Assembly: GCA_947470515.1 (NCBI GenBank)
Contig: CANITF010000018.1
Location: forward strand, 1-54,830
Length of the DNA: 54,830 bases
From: Flavobacteriales bacterium
Lineage (GTDB): Bacteria > Bacteroidota > Bacteroidia > Flavobacteriales_D > Crocinitomicaceae
Reading direction: 5' to 3'
Below, one piece after another: positions 48,425 through 54,830 of the stretch (within the stretch, counting starts at the first letter, position 1; each line of letters opens with the position of its first letter). The notes beneath the pieces are model-generated. The model saw only the letters and a program-made list of their open reading frames with translations. It made no database searches and was not told the DNA's origin. The position numbers and the translations under genes are program-made.

Positions 48425-50617
48425 TCAATTGGCCATTTCACTCATGAATTTAATTCGCATTAATCGCAATTCTTCTTCAGTATAATCACCATCAAAATCC
48501 GCAACTGCTTGATCTAAATCATCCGTTTCAGCTTCTGTGAAATACTCATAAATTTCTTCTTGATTATCTGCATCAAGGATATCATCAATATAATAATTGA
48601 TGTTCACACGTGTTCCAGAAGAAACGATTGCTTCAATTTCATCAATTACCTCATCAATTGATTTTCCTTGTGCTCTTCCGATATCTTCTAAAGGCAATTT
48701 TCGGTCAATATTATGAATTAATTGCACTTTTAATCCGGATTTATTGATTAAAGATTTTACCACCATGTCTTGTGGTCTTTCAATTTCGTTATCCTCAACG
48801 TATTGATGAATAAGTGCCGTAAATGGTTCGCCATAGCGCGCCGCCTTACCATTTCCTACCCCTTGAATATTGGTAAGTTCATCAATTGTAATCGGGTATT
48901 GGAAACTCATATCTTTCAAAGAAGCTTCTTGAAAAATTACAAATGGAGGAATGTTCTTTTGTTTTGAAATTGACTTTCGCAAATCAAGAAGCATATCATA
49001 TAAGATTTCATCAAATGCTCCACCTTTTCCAGCATCTATAATATCTGAATCTTCATCATCGGTGTTAGAGAAATCATGTTCTTTAATTAAACTAAAAGAT
49101 TGAGGTGCCTTATAATATGCTTTGCCTTCATCAGTTAATTTTAGTGTACCATACGTCTCAATATCTTTATACACCAATCCCGAAACAATGACTTGTCTGA
49201 TAACAGCATTCCAAAAATGTTCGTCTTTATCTTTTCCAACACCAAATCCCTTAATTGCATCGTGCTTATAAGTCTTAATATCAGAGGTTAAATTACCAGA
49301 TAAAAATGCACAATAATGTTTCGCTTTTTGGGTTTGTTGTAAATCATTAATCGCATTAATCAGCATCGTAACATATTCTTTACCCTCAGTTCTTTCCTTC
49401 GGATTTTTACAATTATCACAATATTCATTACATCCTTTTTCATCGAAAAATTCTCCAAAATAATGAAGGATGAATTTTCTTCTACAGACGGAAGTCTCCG
49501 CATATGATACAATTTCGCTCAGTAATTGTCGTCCAATTTCTTGTTCTGCAATAGGTTTGCCTTGTAAAAATTTCTCAAGTTTCTCAATATCTTTGTAACT
49601 ATAGAATGCTACACATTCTCCCTCACCACCATCTCTGCCAGCTCTTCCAGTTTCTTGATAATAACTTTCTAATGATTTTGGGATGTCATGATGAATAACA
49701 AATCGAACATCTGGCTTATCAATACCCATTCCGAATGCTATTGTAGCAACAATTATGTTTGCGTCTTCCATTAAAAACATATCCTGATGCTTTCCTCTAG
49801 TATTTGCATCTAGTCCAGCATGATATGGTAGCGCATTGATTCCATTTACTTGAAGTAACTCAGAAAGCTCTTCCACCTTTTTGCGACTCAAACAATAGAT
49901 TATACCGCTCTTACCTGCTTTGGTGCGAACATATTTTATGATTTGTTTTTCAACATCCTTTTTTGGTCGAATTTCGTAATTCAGATTGTCTCTATTAAAA
50001 GATGATTTGAAAACTTGAGCATCGAGCATATTCAAATTCTTTTGAATATCATATTGCACCTTTGGGGTAGCTGTAGCAGTTAATGCTATAATCGGGACAT
50101 TTGATATTTTTTCAAAAATCTCTCTTAATCTCCTGTATTCTGGTCTAAAATCATGTCCCCATTCAGAAATACAATGTGCTTCATCAATAGCAAAGAATGA
50201 GATATCTACAGACGTTAAAAAATCAATGTTTTCTTGTTTTGTTAGTGATTCTGGTGCAACATAAAGTAACTTAGTATTACCTGCTTGGATATCCAATTTC
50301 ACTTTTGCTATCTCCGTTTTTGTCAACGAAGAATTCAAAAAATGAGCCACTGACTCATTATCACTAATATTTCGAATTGCATCTACCTGATTTTTCATCA
50401 AAGCAATCAAAGGTGAAACCACAATTGCAGTTCCTTCAGACATCAAGGCAGGTAATTGGTAACACATTGATTTACCACCACCTGTTGGCATAATAACGAA
50501 AGTATTGTTTCCTTTCAATACATTCGTTATTACGCTTTCTTGTTCTCCTTTAAAACTATTGAATCCAAAATATTTACGTAGTACAATCTTTAGATCATTC
50601 TCTGCCATTAATATCAT
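48425..50617 (-). CDS. recQ: ATP-dependent DNA helicase RecQ
   Basis: 730 residues. 3'-5' helicase acting at stalled forks and in recombination. Walker A MPTGGGKSMCYQLP (about 42-55), DEAH box FAIDEAHCISEWGHDFRPEY, helicase C domain with ATIAFGMGIDKPDVR and HHDIPKSLESYYQETGRAGRDG, a zinc site with CNEYCDNC, the winged-helix RQC region and an HRDC domain (about 535-610, with LTNIQGVGNGKAARYG). An acidic tail (about 690-730) follows, longer than in the shortest RecQ proteins. ATGs at 50617 and 50608 are both possible; the latter (MAENDLKIVL) looks more typical. Confidence 0.95.
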   Translation of the reverse strand: MILMAENDLKIVLRKYFGFNSFKGEQESVITNVLKGNNTFVIMPTGGGKSMCYQLPALMSEGTAIVVSPLIALMKNQVDAIRNISDNESVAHFLNSSLTKTEIAKVKLDIQAGNTKLLYVAPESLTKQENIDFLTSVDISFFAIDEAHCISEWGHDFRPEYRRLREIFEKISNVPIIALTATATPKVQYDIQKNLNMLDAQVFKSSFNRDNLNYEIRPKKDVEKQIIKYVRTKAGKSGIIYCLSRKKVEELSELLQVNGINALPYHAGLDANTRGKHQDMFLMEDANIIVATIAFGMGIDKPDVRFVIHHDIPKSLESYYQETGRAGRDGGEGECVAFYSYKDIEKLEKFLQGKPIAEQEIGRQLLSEIVSYAETSVCRRKFILHYFGEFFDEKGCNEYCDNCKNPKERTEGKEYVTMLINAINDLQQTQKAKHYCAFLSGNLTSDIKTYKHDAIKGFGVGKDKDEHFWNAVIRQVIVSGLVYKDIETYGTLKLTDEGKAYYKAPQSFSLIKEHDFSNTDDEDSDIIDAGKGGAFDEILYDMLLDLRKSISKQKNIPPFVIFQEASLKDMSFQYPITIDELTNIQGVGNGKAARYGEPFTALIHQYVEDNEIERPQDMVVKSLINKSGLKVQLIHNIDRKLPLEDIGRAQGKSIDEVIDEIEAIVSSGTRVNINYYIDDILDADNQEEIYEYFTEAETDDLDQAVADFDGDYTEEELRLMRIKFMSEMAN

Positions 50618-50788
50618 TTATTAGAAACTTCTCTAAGTTACTAAAAAAGTTACAAGAAATAAGCTTTTATTAAGAAATTATTAAATCTATACTCTTTTAA
50701 TGAATCTTATCAATCTTTGAATAATTTGGCAAGCTCTTTTTATAAAACACACACAGATTGATACTGAATGATTACTTTTGCAATCGAT

Positions 50789-51571
50789 ATGAGTGAAGAT
50801 AAAAATATGTCTTTTTTAGATCATCTTGAAGAATTAAGATGGAGGCTAGTTAAAATTTCAATTTCAATAATTGTTGTTGCAACAGTACTTTTTTGGTTTC
50901 AAGAATGGATCATGAATACTTTTTTTATGTCGATGAAGGAACCTACTTTCATTACTTTTAGATTAATGTGCAGCTGGTTGGGCGTTTGTATAGATGAAAT
51001 TCCTGTAAGTTTCCAAAGTACTTCAATGTCAGGCCAATTTAGTTATGCGTTGATGATGAGTATAATGGGAGGAATCGTTATATCCTTTCCTTTTATTTTT
51101 GCACAGATATGGGGATTTGTCAAACCAGGGCTAAAACATAAAGAAAAAACAGTCGCTAAAGGAATAATTTTTTATGTTAGCATTTTGTTTTTTACTGGAA
51201 TTCTGTTTGGTTATTTTGTTGTAGCTCCGCTGTGTGTGCAATTTTTTGGAACATATAAAATCAGTGGTCAAATTCAAAACATCTTCACAATTAACTCCTA
51301 TTTGAGCACTATTCTTTCAACTGTTTTCTATTCAGGTATATTATTTTTATTGCCTGTAATTTCATATATCTTCACTCGTTTAGGAATTGTAACTCCTGCT
51401 TTTTTAAAAAAATACAGAAAACATGCTATTGTTGGTGTATTAATTTTGTCTGCCGCAATAACACCGCCAGATGTGATTTCGCAAATAATTGTTGCGATTC
51501 CTATCATCCTTTTATACGAAATTGGGATTTTTGTCTCGGCACGTGTTGAAAAAAATCTTAAAAAAGACTAA
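50789..51571 (+). CDS. tatC: Sec-independent protein translocase TatC
   Basis: 260 residues with six predicted membrane helices. TatC receives folded, twin-arginine-tagged proteins and works with TatA/TatB. The start MSEDKNMSFLDHLEELRWRL, the glutamate-containing LDHLEELRWR, FPFIFAQIWGFVKPGLKHKEK and VILSAAITPPDVISQ match the family. I prefer the ATG at 50789 because a TACTTTTG -7-like motif (50773-50780) lies within the upstream extension; an in-frame ATG at 50768 would add seven residues. No tatA is adjacent. Confidence 0.93.
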   Translation: MSEDKNMSFLDHLEELRWRLVKISISIIVVATVLFWFQEWIMNTFFMSMKEPTFITFRLMCSWLGVCIDEIPVSFQSTSMSGQFSYALMMSIMGGIVISFPFIFAQIWGFVKPGLKHKEKTVAKGIIFYVSILFFTGILFGYFVVAPLCVQFFGTYKISGQIQNIFTINSYLSTILSTVFYSGILFLLPVISYIFTRLGIVTPAFLKKYRKHAIVGVLILSAAITPPDVISQIIVAIPIILLYEIGIFVSARVEKNLKKD

Positions 51572-51627
51572 TACCATAAATTAGTCAATGATTGTTATCA
51601 TTAACTTAGACTGATTTAATTTTTAGA

Positions 51628-54087
51628 ATGGCTAAATACCTCATCATACTTTTTACTTTTGCTTCCTTTATTGGTGTTGGTCAACAAACCCGAGTATTTG
51701 GGACTGTTTGGGATGCAGAAACAGGAGAAAAAATGCCTTTTGTTAAAGTCCAATTCTGGAATTCTAAAATTGGTGTTTTAACCGATTCAACAGGTTATTA
51801 TTCAATTGAAACATACTATGCTACTGATTCTTTGGAATTCTCTTTTAACGGTTATATCTCAATTCATCAAGCCGTTTTTCGCGATGCAAATCAAGAAATG
51901 AATGTCAGACTATCAAAGAGAATTGGTGAAATTGGTGAAATAACTGTTAAACCACCAGATGAATTCCCTTCTACAACACTTCATAAAAGAGTGGTCGCAA
52001 ATAAAAATATCAATAACAAAGAAAAACTCTTGGCGTATGATTATGAAGTTTATAATAAAGTTCAACTAGACTTAAATAATATCGGGGATAAATTTACTGA
52101 ACGAAATCTCGTGAAAAGGCTTGATTTGGTAATGGACTTTCTAGACTCAGCAGAAAACGGTAAACTATTTTTGCCTGCTATATTAAGTGAATCAGTTTCC
52201 AACTTTTATTTCAAAAATAATCCTAAGAAAAAAAAGGAAGTCATCGAGGCTACGCGAATAACAGGTATAGAAAATTTGCAACTTAATCAATTCTTGGGTG
52301 ACATGTACCTTGATATTAATATTTATGATAATAATATCAATATGTTTAATAAAGCATTTATCAGTCCGATTTCTGATTATGCCCGAAATTTTTACAAATT
52401 TTATTTAGAGGATTCGACATTCATTGATAATCAGTGGTGTTACAAACTGCGGTTTGCTCCAAAACGAACTGGAGACATGACTTTTCAAGGGGAAATGTGG
52501 ATCCATGATACAACGTACGCTGTCAAACAACTATCTGCTACCATTTCGCCATGGGCAAACATTAATTATATTCAAGATTTATATTTCGAACACACATTTA
52601 ATCAAGTTACAAAGGAAGTTTGGATGTTGACTCAGGAAAAAATGATTATTGACGTGAACATAACTAAAAACTCCAAAGCATACGGGTTTTATGGTCGCAA
52701 ATTCTCTTCAAGAACCAATTTTAAAATTAATGAAGTACATCCTGATTATTTTTATAAAAGCGAAAACACTGTTGAATTTGCCGATAGTGCTAAAGTAAGG
52801 TCGAGTGAATACTGGGAGAACCATAGGCACATAGCTTTAAGTATTCAAGAAAATGGAATTAATGAAATGGTAGATTCTCTTAATAAATCTCCTTTTTTCA
52901 AATCCTTAAGGAACCTGACTTATTTTGCTTCAACAGGATATTATCCATTGGGAAAAATTGAATTAGGAAATGCTTTTAGTTTAATTAGCTTCAACCCTGT
53001 TGAGAATTTACGTTTAGGATTAGCAATACGTACTTCGAATAATTTCTCTAGAAGAATAGAATTTGGAGGAAAAATGGCTTATGGCTTTAAAGATTATAAA
53101 GTTAAATATGGGGCATCGATACGATTTAATATTTCACCTAAAAAGCGAGGGATGTTAACGACCTATTATAACTATGACATCCAACAAATTGGTGCATCTC
53201 CTTCGGCCGCTTCAATGGGTTCAACTTTTGGAACATTATTTAGAACTGGGCCTTTAGACAAATTAACATTTGTGAAAAAAGCGGGAATTTCTTTGGAAAA
53301 AGATATTAATAAAGATTTTATATTGTACGGAGCGTTCGAATGGAAAGATTATTTAGCTCTGGGCAATGCAAACTATATTCAGCTAAATCCAATCAATAAT
53401 ATTAACGATACTTTAAGAAACATTACAACAAGTGAATTTACTGCTCGAATAAGATGGACTAAAGATGAAGAATTTATTTCTGGTGCTTTTGATAGAACTA
53501 CTTTAAGATCTAAATATCCTATTTTTTCTTTGCAAGGAATTTTTGGAGTTAAAGGACTTTTAGGCGGGCAATATAATTATCAGAAAATTGAATTTCAAAT
53601 GGAACATAGTCGACAAATCGGAATTCTAGGACGGATCCGCTATGGCGCCAACGCTGGATATGTTTTTGGAGCAGCTGCATATCCATTCTTAAAAGTACAT
53701 GAAGGGAATCAATCATATTGGTTACTTACATCTGCATTCAACATGCTGAACTATTTTGAATTTATTTCAGATAAATACGTTGGCGGTTTTGTGGAGAATC
53801 ATTGGGAAGGTCTCTTTTTTGACAGAATTCCGTTGATTAAAAAGCTGAAATTAAGATTGGTCACATCTGGAAGAATTACATACGGTGCAATATCTTCCAG
53901 GAATATTTCGGAAATGGAATTACCTATTGACACAAAATTGTTTGGATCGATTCCCTATGCTGAAGCGGCAATTGGAATTGAAAATATTCTAAAAGTAGGA
54001 CGAATTGATTTAGTTTGGAGAATTTCACATTTAGATCCAGGAATGAGTCCTTTAGGAATTCGTGCACGTTGGGCAATAAATTTTTAA
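51628..54087 (+). CDS. DUF5686-type outer-membrane protein with carboxypeptidase-regulatory-like domain
   Basis: 819 residues. A signal peptide is at about 1-18. A CarboxypepD-regulatory-like beta-sandwich domain is near 20-105 ([33 protein letters not shown]), a fold common on Bacteroidota outer-membrane receptors. The rest is rich in alternating hydrophobic/aromatic strands ending in an aromatic C-terminus (RARWAINF), as for a beta-barrel. This is the DUF5686 family; function unknown, probably surface export or assembly. No TonB box or plug is evident, so it is not a classical receptor. Followed 22 bases later by lptB. Confidence 0.82.
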   Translation: MAKYLIILFTFASFIGVGQQTRVFGTVWDAETGEKMPFVKVQFWNSKIGVLTDSTGYYSIETYYATDSLEFSFNGYISIHQAVFRDANQEMNVRLSKRIGEIGEITVKPPDEFPSTTLHKRVVANKNINNKEKLLAYDYEVYNKVQLDLNNIGDKFTERNLVKRLDLVMDFLDSAENGKLFLPAILSESVSNFYFKNNPKKKKEVIEATRITGIENLQLNQFLGDMYLDINIYDNNINMFNKAFISPISDYARNFYKFYLEDSTFIDNQWCYKLRFAPKRTGDMTFQGEMWIHDTTYAVKQLSATISPWANINYIQDLYFEHTFNQVTKEVWMLTQEKMIIDVNITKNSKAYGFYGRKFSSRTNFKINEVHPDYFYKSENTVEFADSAKVRSSEYWENHRHIALSIQENGINEMVDSLNKSPFFKSLRNLTYFASTGYYPLGKIELGNAFSLISFNPVENLRLGLAIRTSNNFSRRIEFGGKMAYGFKDYKVKYGASIRFNISPKKRGMLTTYYNYDIQQIGASPSAASMGSTFGTLFRTGPLDKLTFVKKAGISLEKDINKDFILYGAFEWKDYLALGNANYIQLNPINNINDTLRNITTSEFTARIRWTKDEEFISGAFDRTTLRSKYPIFSLQGIFGVKGLLGGQYNYQKIEFQMEHSRQIGILGRIRYGANAGYVFGAAAYPFLKVHEGNQSYWLLTSAFNMLNYFEFISDKYVGGFVENHWEGLFFDRIPLIKKLKLRLVTSGRITYGAISSRNISEMELPIDTKLFGSIPYAEAAIGIENILKVGRIDLVWRISHLDPGMSPLGIRARWAINF

Positions 54088-54109
54088 CTTTACGGTCTTT
54101 ATAAAACAA

Positions 54110-54830
54110 GTGAAATTATATACAAACCATATAAAAAAATCTTACAAGGGTCGCGATGTTGTTAATGGCGTGACAATTGAAGTGAATCAAGGAGAAATTG
54201 TTGGGTTACTTGGTCCAAACGGAGCAGGCAAAACAACATCCTTTTATATGATAGTGGGTTTAGTTAAACCAGATTCTGGCTTAGTCTTTCTAGATGACAT
54301 TGACATCACTCATTACCCGATGTACAGACGTTCTCAATTGGGAATCGGATATTTACCGCAAGAGGTTTCTGTTTTTCGGAAATTAAGTGTTGAAGATAAC
54401 ATTCTTGCAATTTTAGAAATGACTGACTTATCAAAAATTGAAAGGAAGGAAAAATTAGAGCAACTTTTAGAAGAATTTAGTTTGACAAATGTTAGAAAAA
54501 CTTTAGGGAATAGACTTTCAGGTGGTGAAAAAAGAAGAACAGAAATTGCTAGGGCATTAGCCATCAATCCAAAATTTGTTCTATTGGATGAACCTTTTGC
54601 AGGAGTTGATCCAATTGCTGTTGAAGACATACAAGCAATCGTTTCTGATTTAAGAAAAAGAAATATTGGAATTTTGATAACGGATCACAATGTGCAAGAA
54701 ACACTTTCTATCACTGACAGAGCTTATTTGTTATTCGAAGGAAGCATTTTAAAGTCTGGTACAGCAGAAGAATTAGCAGCGGACGAACAAGTAAGACGCG
54801 TTTATTTAGGCCAGAATTTTGAACTTAGAA
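54110..54830 (+). CDS. lptB: LPS export ABC transporter ATP-binding protein LptB (cut by the right edge)
   Basis: 240 residues visible; the gene runs off the window. It powers LPS extraction by LptFG toward the outer membrane. The start is a GTG at 54110 ([16 protein letters not shown]). Walker A is [11 protein letters not shown], the Q-loop YLPQEVSVF, the signature motif [15 protein letters not shown], Walker [16 protein letters not shown] and the switch histidine [10 protein letters not shown], all as in LptB. The stop codon is not visible but the family is near 240-245 residues, so only a few codons are missing. Neighbouring lptFG genes would be outside. Confidence 0.95.
   Translation, partial: MKLYTNHIKKSYKGRDVVNGVTIEVNQGEIVGLLGPNGAGKTTSFYMIVGLVKPDSGLVFLDDIDITHYPMYRRSQLGIGYLPQEVSVFRKLSVEDNILAILEMTDLSKIERKEKLEQLLEEFSLTNVRKTLGNRLSGGEKRRTEIARALAINPKFVLLDEPFAGVDPIAVEDIQAIVSDLRKRNIGILITDHNVQETLSITDRAYLLFEGSILKSGTAEELAADEQVRRVYLGQNFELR

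Overview
The window looks like chromosome from a member of the Bacteroidota, most likely order Flavobacteriales and perhaps near Crocinitomicaceae/Fluviicola; the family-level placement is inference. The evidence is: AT-rich DNA, promoters with the Bacteroidota -7 element TAnnTTTG instead of a sigma70 -10/-35 pair, two large secreted proteins ending in the gliding-motility-associated/type IX secretion C-terminal domain, a DUF5686 outer-membrane protein, the long form of urocanate hydratase, and a merged str-S10-spc-alpha ribosomal cluster. I see no rRNA, tRNA, CRISPR array, insertion sequence, prophage or integrase.

Layout. 0-9.6 kb: pfkA (minus); a divergent ECF sigma factor overlapping a membrane-anchored TPR protein; a 3-hydroxyacyl-CoA dehydrogenase and a PaaG-type enoyl-CoA isomerase separated by 50-bp tandem repeats; a WYL regulator behind a conserved 471-residue protein of unknown function; and a two-gene lipoprotein unit, MbnP-like protein plus a MauG/MbnH-like di-haem enzyme. 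9.7-20.9 kb: an AddA/RecB-type helicase-nuclease, urocanate hydratase, and a set of three exported proteins: a small secreted protein followed by two paralogous giants with sorting domains. 21.0-23.5 kb: carA and eno with overlapping stop/start codons. 23.5-40.7 kb: 32 genes on the minus strand from rpsL to rplQ (ribosomal proteins, EF-G, SecY, IF-1, RNA polymerase alpha), with a candidate promoter at 40.73 kb and a strong intrinsic terminator at 23.47 kb. 40.9-54.8 kb: pdhB; etfB-etfA; a plus-strand group (BFN nuclease, nucleoside-type MFS permease, LuxE-like acyl-protein synthetase, M20 amidohydrolase, lipoprotein); recQ on the minus strand; then tatC, a DUF5686 protein and lptB, which runs off the right edge.

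How the genes fit together. Central metabolism is represented by PfkA, enolase, PDH E1-beta, ETF and fatty-acyl/aromatic-CoA enzymes; translation and secretion by the ribosomal/SecY cluster; envelope biogenesis by TatC, the DUF5686 protein, LptB and type IX cargo; DNA repair by AddA and RecQ. Several ORFs begin at TTG codons upstream of a better ATG, and I moved those starts to the ATG, giving the reason in each entry. Two ribosomal protein genes, rpmJ and rpmD, were found by translating gaps between longer genes.

The items I find most worth following up are the MbnP/MbnH pair (a likely tryptophan-oxidising copper-protein system), the repeat-bearing acidic tail on ribosomal protein L17, the exported three-gene set, the unknown 471-residue protein with its WYL regulator, and the orphan LuxE-like protein. 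None is proven novel from sequence alone.
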